64,000 nucleotides of DNA from Nostoc flagelliforme FACHB-838. GTDB lineage: Bacteria > Cyanobacteriota > Cyanobacteriia > Cyanobacteriales > Nostocaceae. The notes under the pieces are model-generated. The model was not told the DNA's origin. It did not search any database and saw nothing but the letters and a program-made list of their open reading frames with translations. The stretch's first letter is position 1, and each line of letters begins with the position of its first letter. Positions 45,498-54,222 of this stretch are shown here, in pieces. The DNA lies in NCBI RefSeq assembly GCF_014698065.1, contig NZ_JACJSI010000017.1, forward strand, positions 1 through 64,000, given 5' to 3'. Both the position numbers and the translations under genes were made by a program.

Positions 45498-46477
45498 TCC
45501 ACAACACCTGCCTGAAAAACTCGTCCAATTACCTCTTCCACGGGCGGCTCGGTAACTGTTAAGTCAATTACCTCTAAATCCGCTAAAATCTGGGATACGG
45601 TGCGGGTGAGTGCCTCTCGTGATACCATAAAACGCACTGCTCGCCCTTCTAAGAGTTTGACATCACCATAAGTCATGAGTTTTTCTATTGGTAGAGGTTG
45701 AGCTAACTCTATGTAGACTTCTCGGTAGGGAGCAAAACGTTCCAGCAGTCCATCTAAGCTGCCGTCATACATCAGCCTTCCCTCATGAATCAACAGTACC
45801 CGTTGACACAAAGCTGTGATGTCAGCCATGTAATGACTCGTCAACAGCACTGTAGCCTGATAACGCTGATTGTAGTCACGCAAGAACTCGCGCACTGCTG
45901 CTTGAGCATTTACATCCAATCCCAGCGTCGGTTCATCTAAAAACAATACATGAGGACGATGTAAAAGTGCTGCCAACAATTCCGCCTTCATTCGCTCACC
46001 CAAAGATAGCTTCCGCACTGGTTGGGTAAGTTTGCCTTCTAGGGAAAGCATCTCTGTTAATTCTCCTACCCGCCGCTGGAACTCTTTATCAGAGATGTTG
46101 TATACAGCGGCATTAATTCTTAAAGAATCGAGTGCTGGTAAGTCCCAAATTAGCTGCTGCTTTTGCCCCATTACCAAGGTAATTTTTTGCAAAAATGCTT
46201 CTTGACGCTGAAACGGAATTTGTCCAGCTACTTTGACAGTACCGCTAGAGGGGTGAATCAACCCTGTGAGCATTTTAAGTGTGGTAGTTTTACCAGCACC
46301 ATTTGGGCCTAAAAACCCAACTATTTCACCAGGGGCAATTTCAAAGGAAACATCCTGAACTGCTTTAATTGAGCGGTAGGTACGGCGAAAAAAGTGGGTT
46401 ATTGTACCTTTAATACCTGGATTTTTAACTGTTACTGGATAAGATTTACTCAGATTTTCAGCAATGATGATTGACAT
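45494..46477 (-). CDS. ABC-2-type transporter ATP-binding protein
   Basis: A 327-aa exporter ATPase. Walker A is GPNGAGKTT, the signature is LSLGERMKAE (an unusual SLGER form common to this family), and Walker B is VLFLDEPTLGLD. A 45-residue N-terminal extension precedes the core and a C-terminal extension (about 240-327) follows it. It energises the adjacent permease. The start ATG is at 46477. The stop overlaps a palindromic repeat. Confidence 0.9.
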   Translation of the reverse strand: MSIIIAENLSKSYPVTVKNPGIKGTITHFFRRTYRSIKAVQDVSFEIAPGEIVGFLGPNGAGKTTTLKMLTGLIHPSSGTVKVAGQIPFQRQEAFLQKITLVMGQKQQLIWDLPALDSLRINAAVYNISDKEFQRRVGELTEMLSLEGKLTQPVRKLSLGERMKAELLAALLHRPHVLFLDEPTLGLDVNAQAAVREFLRDYNQRYQATVLLTSHYMADITALCQRVLLIHEGRLMYDGSLDGLLERFAPYREVYIELAQPLPIEKLMTYGDVKLLEGRAVRFMVSREALTRTVSQILADLEVIDLTVTEPPVEEVIGRVFQAGVVE

Positions 46478-46675
46478 ATTTTTTATATTAGAACCACAGA
46501 TTGAATACTAATTCGCTATGAAGATGCAATTAATTATTAAACGAATTGCCAAGGACACCAAGAGATAAGGAGTAATTATTAAGTGCAAGATTAGGGAGAA
46601 TTGGTATAAGTGAGTGGTTAAGAATAAATTAAATTATGTGTTTTATAATGCAAGATTAATTAAATTGGCTCATAA

Positions 46676-46715
46676 TAAGCGGCTCTAGCCATATTTTAAG
46701 GGCTAGAGTCGCTTA
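46676..46715 (-). terminator. Hairpin downstream of the ABC1 kinase gene
   Basis: TAAGCGGCTCTAGCC (46676-46690) pairs with GGCTAGAGTCGCTTA (46701-46715) with one mismatch. It is placed to end the minus-strand ABC1-kinase transcript, although there is no strong T run. The remaining 307-bp spacer shows only AT-rich sequence. Confidence 0.55.
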
Positions 46716-46784
46716 CTCGAAACCTTTTATTATTTTTAGGTTTTAGATTTTTCTTCAATCAAAAATCCAAAATCTAAAATGGTT

Positions 46785-48431
46785 TTACCGTAAACGTCCC
46801 GATCGCAATGTACTAACAATTAACCACAAACCCAATAAACTAGCGACTGCAAACAGGGTAGTACTTAAAAAAGATAACTGTGTTGTCTGCGCTCTGGTGG
46901 AAATAATTGCTGCACCCATAATCAGTGAACCCACTAATATACTAAAAGATAGTCGGTTCGCTGCATCGTCCATAGTGCGCCGCACACCATCTAACCCCCG
47001 CAGCGATAGATTCCACTGTAAGGTTTCCGAGGTAACTCGATCTAGTAACAGTTCAATTTGGCGGGGGGATTGGAGAGAGAGACTTTTAATATCTAAGGCT
47101 GTTCGTAATAGCGATCGCACTGGATTATCGCCCAGTAATTGCCGACGAAACAAGTCTGTAATTAATGGTTTAACTTCATCAAAAAAGTTAAGTTCTGGGT
47201 TGAATGTCCGCGCCACACCCTCTAAATTCGCTAGGGTTTTCGCATACAAACCCATATTGCTAGGTAATCTAATTTTATTGTTGCGGGCAACTTGTAAAAC
47301 TTCATAAATTATCTGACTGAAGTTGATTTGCGTGAGGCTGACATTGTGATACTTTCGCAACATGCGATCGTAATCATTTTCTAACCGCGACAAAATTACT
47401 GGTTGAGCAGAATCTGATAACTGCAAAGTTAATTGAGCGCACCTTTGAGCATCTAAATCAACGATCGCTAACAACATCTCTGTTAATATCTGCTGTGTAC
47501 GGGGATCAAGTCTTCCCACCATGCCACAGTCTAAGAGGGCGACACGACCATCCTTGAGATAAAACAAGTTTCCTGGATGGGGATCGGCGTGAAAAAAGCC
47601 ATCAATATATAGCTGCTGGAAAAATACCCGAAATAACAAAGTAGTTATTTCTTTACGCTTGAGGGCAGGATCTTTAACGTTGGGGTCACTATCCAAATCC
47701 GCCGCCAGGAACGGCACTCCATCCAGCCATTCCATCACCAGTAATTTCTCTGTGGTTAATTCCCAGTTAATTTCCGCAACCACTATTTGCGTGGGATCAT
47801 ACCAGCGACTTTTAGATAAGTTGCGCCGCAGCTGGTCTGTAAAACCCGCTTCCCGTGTAAAATCTAACTCGGCTTCTAGAGCTTTAGTAAATTCTTCGGC
47901 GATGGATTTAATTTCATAAGTTTGCCCAAACTCAGTCCGCGCCACTAAATCGGCAATACCTTGAATTAAAGCAATATCTTGGGCAATGGTCAGATCAATT
48001 CCCGGACGTTGCACTTTCAGAGCAACTTCTCGACCGTCTGCTAATGTAGCTCGATGTGTCTGAGCAATTGATCCGGCTGCTACTGGGATCGGGTTAACTG
48101 TGCTGAAGGTTTCTGCTAGTGGACGTTTTAATTCTTTACGGAGGATTATTTCTATCTCTGACCAAGGAACTGGTGGTACTTCGTCTTGTAGGGTTGATAG
48201 TTCCTCAATATAGGCAGCGTTCAGTAAATCTGGACGTGTAGACATTAGCTGGCCAAGCTTGACGTAAACCGGCCCCAAGTCTACCAGGATATTTTTTAAA
48301 ACCGCAGGTGTAGGTAGCTGGGGTTCATCAGCTTTGCCACCAGTAAGTAACCTTCGCATATAGTCCCAGCCATTGCGAAGGAATACTTCAAGAATTTCTC
48401 GTTGACGGGGAACAGTTTGGGTGAGGAACAT
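46785..48431 (-). CDS. ABC1/UbiB atypical kinase-like protein
   Basis: 548 aa from the ATG at 48431. The frame extends 20 codons upstream (PAPCPLPPFLTPH) but this is tandem-repeat DNA and was excluded. The family motifs KLGQLMSTRPDLL (the ABC1 KxGQ motif), AGSIAQTHRA, VALKVQRPG and HADPHPGN are present. Two C-terminal transmembrane helices lie at about 500-545. UbiB/AarF proteins support isoprenoid-quinone (here plastoquinone or other) lipid metabolism. It lies just after the GDP-mannose pyrophosphorylase gene on the same strand. Confidence 0.9.
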   Translation of the reverse strand: MFLTQTVPRQREILEVFLRNGWDYMRRLLTGGKADEPQLPTPAVLKNILVDLGPVYVKLGQLMSTRPDLLNAAYIEELSTLQDEVPPVPWSEIEIILRKELKRPLAETFSTVNPIPVAAGSIAQTHRATLADGREVALKVQRPGIDLTIAQDIALIQGIADLVARTEFGQTYEIKSIAEEFTKALEAELDFTREAGFTDQLRRNLSKSRWYDPTQIVVAEINWELTTEKLLVMEWLDGVPFLAADLDSDPNVKDPALKRKEITTLLFRVFFQQLYIDGFFHADPHPGNLFYLKDGRVALLDCGMVGRLDPRTQQILTEMLLAIVDLDAQRCAQLTLQLSDSAQPVILSRLENDYDRMLRKYHNVSLTQINFSQIIYEVLQVARNNKIRLPSNMGLYAKTLANLEGVARTFNPELNFFDEVKPLITDLFRRQLLGDNPVRSLLRTALDIKSLSLQSPRQIELLLDRVTSETLQWNLSLRGLDGVRRTMDDAANRLSFSILVGSLIMGAAIISTRAQTTQLSFLSTTLFAVASLLGLWLIVSTLRSGRLR

Positions 48432-48440
48432 TTTTGAGAG

Positions 48441-48545
48441 TGGGGAGTGGGGAGTAAGGAATGGGGGCAGGGGGCAGGGGGCAGGGGGCAAGGGGGGGAA
48501 TAAAAAATTAGCTCTTTCCCCTCTGCTCCCTGCTCCCTACCCCTT
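48441..48545. repeat. Heptamer short tandem repeats
   Basis: GGGGGCA is repeated four times (48463-48490), with flanking GGGGAGT and TGCTCCC runs. It fills most of the 198-bp spacer between the ABC1-kinase start and the upstream GDP-mannose pyrophosphorylase gene and creates a false N-terminal extension of the kinase frame. Confidence 0.85.
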
Positions 48546-48629
48546 TGCCTCTTTCAAATGCTCTGCTTTTCGACAGTCAAGTTATAATAGGAAAATAGGC
48601 TTTTTCGCCTCTACCAAGGGTTTTAACTT

Positions 48630-49694
48630 TTATAGCAGGTTGGTAAATCGGGAATCGCTTTGGAGAATTTTGAGGATCTGCTTGATTTCCTGGGTACGTT
48701 CTTTTTTAACAACGAGGGTGACATTGCGATCGCGCACAATCACCACGTCCTCTAAACCAATTGTAACAACTACATCCTCTGGATTTGAGGCGTAAATAAT
48801 TGCACCCTGCGTATCTAACCCTACATGCGTAGCCAGTTCCACATTGGGATTCTCTTCTGTTTTGAGTAAGCGTTCGATCGCATTCCAATCTCCTAAATCA
48901 TCCCAACCAAAATCAACTGGCAAAACGTATGCTAGAGTTGTCTTTTCCATTAACGCATAGTCTATACTCTTCTTAGGCAACTGGGGATAGATATCAGGGC
49001 CATGTTGTTCTAAAGGTTCGATAATTTCTGGCGCATGGGTATGTAGTTCCTTGAGAACAACCCCTGCCCGAAAAACGAACATTCCACTATTCCAGCTAAA
49101 ACGTGCCGTGGATAAAAAAGTCTCTGCCGTTTCCCGGTCGGGCTTTTCAGTAAAACGGTTAACGTGATAAGCTGGCAACTCATTAAAGCTACCTATTTTT
49201 TCACCTTGTTCAATGTAACCGTAACCGGTTGATGGAAAAGTAGGCTTGATCCCCAGTGTAACGATCGCTGCTGTGCTTGCTGCTAGTTGCGTAGCCGCGC
49301 TTAATGTGTGTGCAAACGCCTCTTGGTTCGCGATCCAGTGGTCAGCAGGGAAAAAGCCAATAATAGCGTCTTCTCCATAGCGCTGTTTAATTTTTAAACT
49401 TGTCCAAGCAACGGCTGCGGCTGTGTCTCTGCCTTCCGACTCAATCAGTAAGTTTTCAACTGGTAGATCAGGTAATTGTTGTCTTACCCCTTCAGCTATC
49501 TGACTAGAAGTAATTACCCACAAGGAATCCCACCCGCCACCGAGTTCAATCAATCGATCGGCGGTTGCTTGTAATAAACTTCTAGAGCTACCATCAAGAC
49601 TTAAAAATTGCTTAGGTCGGTCTTTGCGGCTCAGAGGCCAAAAACGTTCACCTTTACCACCAGCAAGGATTACGGGGAACAATAAAGTATTCAT
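48630..49694 (-). CDS. manC: Mannose-1-phosphate guanylyltransferase
   Basis: 354 aa from the ATG at 49694 (a GTG 12 bp upstream is also in frame). It makes GDP-mannose from GTP and mannose-1-phosphate. The nucleotidyltransferase signature AGGKGERFWPLSRKDRPKQFL and the Mg/sugar motifs GFFPADHWI and FTEKPD are present. The one-domain length matches short ManC forms without the isomerase domain. GDP-mannose supplies polysaccharides and glycans. Divergent to it is an LCP-family protein, consistent with envelope glycopolymer assembly. Confidence 0.92.
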   Translation of the reverse strand: MNTLLFPVILAGGKGERFWPLSRKDRPKQFLSLDGSSRSLLQATADRLIELGGGWDSLWVITSSQIAEGVRQQLPDLPVENLLIESEGRDTAAAVAWTSLKIKQRYGEDAIIGFFPADHWIANQEAFAHTLSAATQLAASTAAIVTLGIKPTFPSTGYGYIEQGEKIGSFNELPAYHVNRFTEKPDRETAETFLSTARFSWNSGMFVFRAGVVLKELHTHAPEIIEPLEQHGPDIYPQLPKKSIDYALMEKTTLAYVLPVDFGWDDLGDWNAIERLLKTEENPNVELATHVGLDTQGAIIYASNPEDVVVTIGLEDVVIVRDRNVTLVVKKERTQEIKQILKILQSDSRFTNLL

Positions 49695-49809
49695 GTTGTC
49701 ATACACGCCTACCGAAGAACATTACAAGTTTACAGTGAGCTTTTCCACTGGCAATATTTGTAGCTTGGATTAACATACTTTTAGGGAGTGGTTGAGTGGG
49801 GAAATAATT

Positions 49810-51330
49810 GTGATAAAACAAGTCGAATGGTCGGAAAATCCGCTTGGATCTCAGCAAGTAGAATTTGAAACTGAGGTGCGATCGCAGCAACTTCAACGGA
49901 CAGAAAATCAAGTAACGCCTGCACCAGTAGTAGCCGACTCAGAGGAGGAGGATGTCGAACTAAACCAGCCAGCGAATCCAAACCGTAGTGTCGTCGAATC
50001 AGTAGGCGCAATTCCCAATCAGCTTTATGAGAGACTGGGCTTGACCATGCCTCGATGGCTGTTGTGGATCATGACGGTTGTCATCGGCGTTATATTATCT
50101 GGGTTGCTAGTATCAACGTTAGCGCTGTGGACTCCTTTGTGGAGCAATCTAGATCGAACAGATGAAGATTTAGGAACTACTGGTAAAGACGACGTAAAAA
50201 TACCATTACCAGGGGAGTTATGGAGCAAACTCTCCCAGTACCAGCTTTCACGACCGATGAATATTTTAATTATGGGGATTGAACCAGTCAGTGGTACCGT
50301 TGATGGTTCACCAGAAAGCTTTGCTGGAAAAAGTGATTCCATGCTGCTGGTACGGCTTAACCCTAGTGAAAAATCTGTACGAGTGCTTTCGATTCCCAGA
50401 GATACGATGATCGCTATCCCCGAAAAGGGAGAAAAGGGGTTAACTAAGGTATCTGATGCCAATGCCCAAGGCGGCCCAGTTTTGGCAGCACGGGTAGTTA
50501 GTCGTACCTTAAACAATGCCCCAATCGATCGTTATATCCGCATTTCCACCAGTGGCTTACGGCAGTTAGTCGATCAGTTAGGCGGAGTTGAGGTCTTTGT
50601 TCCCCAATCAATGGCATATAAAGACTCTAGCAGTCGATTGTCGATTAATTTAGTCAGTGGCTGGCAAACCCTCAACGGCGAACAAGCAGAACAGTTTGTC
50701 CGATTCCGCGAACCAGGTTTGGGAGATTTGCCGAGAGTGCAGCGTCAGCAAGCACTCATAGCAGCCCTACTGCAACGCTTAAATAGTCCTACTGTCTTAC
50801 CCAGGTTGCCTCAATTAACTCGCTTGATGCGAAAATACTTTGATACCAACCTGAAGATGGAAGAAATGATGGCGTTGGTAAACTTCGGCCTCAACCTAGA
50901 TCGGGATAATTTCCAAATGACCGTGTTGCCTGGTACCTTTAGCCGTTTTAGCAAAGACCCTGATAGCTATTGGCTGAATATGACTGGACAACAGAGCCTG
51001 TTGAATGATTATGTTGGAGTAAATGTACCTGGTTTAAAGCCAGATATGCGTCAGGTTCCTAACCTCAAAATTGCTATTCAAAATGCTTCCAATCAACCTC
51101 AGCTAACTGAAAAAGTTATTGCTTATCTGAAACAGAAAGGCTTTACTAATATTTACAAAGTGCCTGATTGGCCAGATACCCAACGTCAAACTCAGATTGT
51201 TGTTCAAAAAGGCAACCGACGAGTTGGAGTTGATTTGCAAAAAGTCTTAGGCTTGGGTCAAATTGAGGTAGCGGCAATTGGTGATTTAGAATCTGATCTG
51301 ACAATTCGCATTGGTAAAGATTGGAAATAA
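49810..51330 (+). CDS. LytR-CpsA-Psr (LCP) family envelope protein
   Basis: 506 aa from the GTG at 49810 after a GGGGA site (a TTG at 49792 is also possible). An acidic cytoplasmic tail precedes one transmembrane helix (about 83-107). The LCP domain (about 147-305) has SDSMLLVRLNPS, SIPRDTMI with the phosphate-binding Arg, and RFREPGLGDLPRVQRQQ. A LytR_C domain (about 420-500) follows. These proteins attach polyprenyl-linked glycopolymers to the wall. It is divergent from manC. Confidence 0.9.
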   Translation: MIKQVEWSENPLGSQQVEFETEVRSQQLQRTENQVTPAPVVADSEEEDVELNQPANPNRSVVESVGAIPNQLYERLGLTMPRWLLWIMTVVIGVILSGLLVSTLALWTPLWSNLDRTDEDLGTTGKDDVKIPLPGELWSKLSQYQLSRPMNILIMGIEPVSGTVDGSPESFAGKSDSMLLVRLNPSEKSVRVLSIPRDTMIAIPEKGEKGLTKVSDANAQGGPVLAARVVSRTLNNAPIDRYIRISTSGLRQLVDQLGGVEVFVPQSMAYKDSSSRLSINLVSGWQTLNGEQAEQFVRFREPGLGDLPRVQRQQALIAALLQRLNSPTVLPRLPQLTRLMRKYFDTNLKMEEMMALVNFGLNLDRDNFQMTVLPGTFSRFSKDPDSYWLNMTGQQSLLNDYVGVNVPGLKPDMRQVPNLKIAIQNASNQPQLTEKVIAYLKQKGFTNIYKVPDWPDTQRQTQIVVQKGNRRVGVDLQKVLGLGQIEVAAIGDLESDLTIRIGKDWK

Positions 51331-51382
51331 GTAAGAGTCATTAGTCATTAGTCATTGTTAACTAACAGAGGACAAAGGACTA

Positions 51383-51907
51383 ATGACAAATAATAAAGTT
51401 ATGAAAAAGATTTTACTGCGTTTTTTGGGTTTAATTGTGATTTTGATACTAGCATTTGGGTGGATAATACTTAACCCCAAACCGGCTTTTGCTCAAATAA
51501 ACACAATAAACTACAACAATATAAATTTAGAAAATCGTGACTTTTCTCATGCTGATTTGGCAGGTGTGACTTTTGTAGCCGCAGAAATGCGGGGGACGAA
51601 TTTCCAAGGGGCGAATTTAACCAACGCAATTTTGACTAAAGGAGTTTTATTAAAGGCAAACCTGGAAGGCGCAAACTTGAGTGGCGCTTTAGTAGATCGT
51701 GTGACTATGGATGGTGCTAACCTGAGAAATGCAATTCTTACAGAAGCAACTTTGACCCGCAGCCGTTTTTATGATGCCGAAATTACAGGTGCTGATTTTA
51801 CAGACGCTTTGATTGATCGCTATCAAGTGTCACTATTGTGTGAAAGAGCTGATGGGGTAAATCCGGTTACGGGTATGGCAACGCGAGATAGTTTGGGTTG
51901 TCGATAG
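51383..51907 (+). CDS. Exported pentapeptide-repeat protein
   Basis: A 174-aa protein. The N-terminal Sec signal ([23 protein letters not shown]; cleavage probably after AFA, PAFA|QIN) is followed by about 20 A(D/N)LXX pentapeptides forming a right-handed quadrilateral beta helix (about 48-150), and a C-terminal Cys pair (LLCERADG...SLGCR). It resembles lumenal pentapeptide proteins. ATGs at 51383 and 51401 are both possible; the first lies in a repeated GGACTAATGAC spacer sequence with AAAGGA before it. Function unknown. Confidence 0.82.
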   Translation: MTNNKVMKKILLRFLGLIVILILAFGWIILNPKPAFAQINTINYNNINLENRDFSHADLAGVTFVAAEMRGTNFQGANLTNAILTKGVLLKANLEGANLSGALVDRVTMDGANLRNAILTEATLTRSRFYDAEITGADFTDALIDRYQVSLLCERADGVNPVTGMATRDSLGCR

Positions 51908-52023
51908 TAAGGTAACGCAATATGCAACTTATTCTTAAGGTTTGAAAGAAAGTTGCACATCACGTAAGGAGTGTTATGGCGATCGCAATCATCGCCTTTC
52001 TACCAATTAACAACTAAATACTT

Positions 52024-52788
52024 ATGGCAAATACTATTTCAATTACCGATTCTCCAATTCCCAATCCCATCCCGAAATCAACAATTATTCGTTTGGAGAA
52101 TATTTTTAAAATATATGGCAGTGGCGAAACTGAAGTTCGAGCGCTGAACGATGTGAATTTGACTATCCACGAGGGCGAATATTGTTCAATTATGGGGCCT
52201 TCTGGTTCTGGTAAATCTACAGCCATGAATATTATCGGCTGTCTAGATCGCCCGACTTCTGGACACTATTATCTAGATAATCTCGATGTAGCCCAAATGA
52301 ATGACACAAATTTGGCACACATCCGTAATAAAAAGCTGGGGTTTGTCTTTCAACAATTCCATTTATTGCCCCAACTAACAGCATTAGAAAATGTGATGCT
52401 GCCAATGGTGTATGCTAGCGTGAGTCCAAAAGAAAGAAGCGATCGCGCAACAGTTGCACTGACACGAGTAGGTTTAGCCAATCGCCTCAATAACAAACCA
52501 ACTCAACTATCTGGTGGACAACAACAAAGAGTAGCGATCGCCCGGGCGATCGTCAATGATCCCGTAGTATTACTAGCCGATGAACCCACAGGCGCGCTTG
52601 ATTCGCGCACAACCCAAGAAGTCTTAGATATTTTTGGTCAACTTAATGACAGTGGAATTACCGTTGTTATGGTAACTCATGAACCAGAAGTTGCTCGTCA
52701 AACCCAGCGCATCGTTTGGTTCCGTGATGGTCAAGTGGTACACTCCAATCTCACACCATCCAATTTGAGTCAGTTAGCTCTCTCATAA
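52024..52788 (+). CDS. ABC transporter ATPase (MacB/LolD type)
   Basis: A 254-aa ATPase with Walker [10 protein letters not shown], signature LSGGQQQR and Walker [13 protein letters not shown]. The DRPTSG and [18 protein letters not shown] segments place it in the MacB/LolD/DevA group that powers lipoprotein, lipid or peptide exporters. The permease and membrane-fusion partners are not adjacent, so the substrate is unknown. The start ATG is at 52024. A terminator follows directly. Confidence 0.88.
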   Translation: MANTISITDSPIPNPIPKSTIIRLENIFKIYGSGETEVRALNDVNLTIHEGEYCSIMGPSGSGKSTAMNIIGCLDRPTSGHYYLDNLDVAQMNDTNLAHIRNKKLGFVFQQFHLLPQLTALENVMLPMVYASVSPKERSDRATVALTRVGLANRLNNKPTQLSGGQQQRVAIARAIVNDPVVLLADEPTGALDSRTTQEVLDIFGQLNDSGITVVMVTHEPEVARQTQRIVWFRDGQVVHSNLTPSNLSQLALS

Positions 52789-52793
52789 GTTAT

Positions 52794-52839
52794 TAAAGTC
52801 CACCTACCCTGCGGGAAGACCAAGGTTAGGCGGACTTTA
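52794..52839. terminator. Bidirectional hairpin terminator
   Basis: TAAAGTCCACCTA (52794-52806) pairs with TAGGCGGACTTTA (52827-52839) with one mismatch. It lies 6 bp after the MacB-type ATPase stop, and its other side faces the converging HCP gene. The stem base is A/T-rich on each strand, so it can serve both. Confidence 0.75.
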
Positions 52840-52872
52840 TTTGTGTAACCGCGAAAAAGTCGCCAGTTCCAA

Positions 52873-53403
52873 TTACAAACTTGACGTTTTTCCAGTTTCT
52901 GCTTGCGTCTCAATCGGCTTAACATCGGTGTAACCCACTTCACCAGCTATTGTCCGAAACACCGAAATTTGCTCGTCAAAATCTAATCCTTCAATCTGGG
53001 AAACCAGATCATTAATTGCCTTAGTTGGCTCGTAGCTAGCTGGTACATCAACCACCTTATCTCCCATAGCTACCGCCCAAGCATACCAAACTAACAACTG
53101 GTTGTTTTCTTTGATCGCCCCATAAGCGCGAGAATATTCTGTATCTTTGCGGTTAACTATATCCCGCATAATATCCAGTTGTTGCTCATCTGATAACTCA
53201 AAATAGTCTCTTAGCAGAAGTGGTGCTAACTCTGGTTCGGCCGCAGCAGGAGCAGCTGGCGTGATAGAATCACCCATTTTTTTATAAACTAAATAGAACC
53301 AAGCTAATTTGGCATCGGTATCTAAGGCGTTAAACGCATCCACCAAATTTTGAGTTTCATTGCTTTGGGCTTGAGAAATAGTTTTGTCATAACTTGCAGT
53401 CAT
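52873..53403 (-). CDS. Helical carotenoid protein (OCP N-terminal-domain homologue)
   Basis: A 176-aa all-helical protein matching the N-terminal domain of orange carotenoid protein. Visible features are LAWFYLVYKKMG (OCP Tyr44 region), LLVWYAWAVAMG (Trp110 region) and ISVFRTIAGEVGY (Arg155-like region). It probably binds a keto-carotenoid and may quench phycobilisome or singlet-oxygen energy; HCP paralogues differ in this. A linker PAAPAAAEPELAP lies near 48-60. A CTDH gene 2.9 kb away may be the partner. The start ATG is at 53403. Confidence 0.92.
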   Translation of the reverse strand: MTASYDKTISQAQSNETQNLVDAFNALDTDAKLAWFYLVYKKMGDSITPAAPAAAEPELAPLLLRDYFELSDEQQLDIMRDIVNRKDTEYSRAYGAIKENNQLLVWYAWAVAMGDKVVDVPASYEPTKAINDLVSQIEGLDFDEQISVFRTIAGEVGYTDVKPIETQAETGKTSSL

Positions 53404-53625
53404 TATTATTTATCTCCAAGGGAATTTAACAGGCCAAACTAAGTCGTACCAGAGTTTGAGAACCTGATTCTAGTATCAATAGAATGATTTAAATTAATTA
53501 GAAATTGCAGCTATTATCTACCTTTTAATAGAGGTAAAGTCACTCCTTAAGAAGCAAGAAAGTGGTGAATCGCTTTGCTAAGATTGCTCAAGTAAGCAAT
53601 AAAAAATTTACTTAAGGTTTTAATT

Positions 53626-54000
53626 ATGCCCGATGAAGTAAAGCCCAATTTAAATGAAGCTCCCACCCATGATGCACAATTAGCTGCCGAAAGCATAGCT
53701 AGTGGTGACGAAAAAGCGCCAAATGTCGATTTTGATGCTGATTATGCAACAGCACAGCAATTCAGTGTCAGCGATGTTGATCGCACAAGTGAAGGAGCAG
53801 CAGCAGCCGAAGCAGCCACTGCACCTAAATATCAAGTCTCTAAGCCACAAGAGACAAAAACTCAAGCACAATCAACTGGTAATCCTGATGATTATCTAGA
53901 GTTAGCAAAAGAAGTTGGGAATTCTAAGACTGAGGGTGTAACTAATGTCAGTGATGAACTAGTAAAACAAGCTTTGGAAAAGGGTCAACCCAAAAAGTAA
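53626..54000 (+). CDS. Small acidic disordered protein, divergent from HCP
   Basis: A 124-aa protein rich in A, E, D, Q, T and K, with no Cys or Trp and no hydrophobic core, so probably disordered. The C-terminal VSDELVKQALEKGQPKK may form a helix. No known family. It is divergent from the HCP gene (222 bp), so it may share control. The start ATG is at 53626. Confidence 0.65.
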   Translation: MPDEVKPNLNEAPTHDAQLAAESIASGDEKAPNVDFDADYATAQQFSVSDVDRTSEGAAAAEAATAPKYQVSKPQETKTQAQSTGNPDDYLELAKEVGNSKTEGVTNVSDELVKQALEKGQPKK

Positions 54001-54059
54001 TTTTCCTAACCCAACATGAATCCCCCACTGTCTTGACCCTTCTCTAGGAGACGCTACGC

Positions 54060-54099
54060 TCAGAATCAACGCTTCGACTTCACTCGGCGTTGATTCTGA
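54060..54099. repeat. 12-bp inverted repeat
   Basis: TCAGAATCAACG (54060-54071) and its complement (54088-54099) are separated by 16 nt. It is preceded by AGGAGACGCTACGCT, a dispersed repeat motif. It lies between converging genes and may serve as their terminator. Confidence 0.6.
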
Positions 54100-54222
54100 C
54101 TCCTGTATTCAAAATGGCTAAATTCTTCTTCAAGAATGCCATAATTTACCCAATAGCTCTGCTACTTCTCTACAAGGTTTCTGGATGAGTATATTTAATT
54201 TCACCAGATTTCTATTAATTGA

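Noticed and set aside
48432-48491. 20-residue N-terminal extension of the ABC1 kinase
   Set aside because: It is encoded by heptamer repeats; the conserved start FLTQTVPRQ follows the ATG at 48431.
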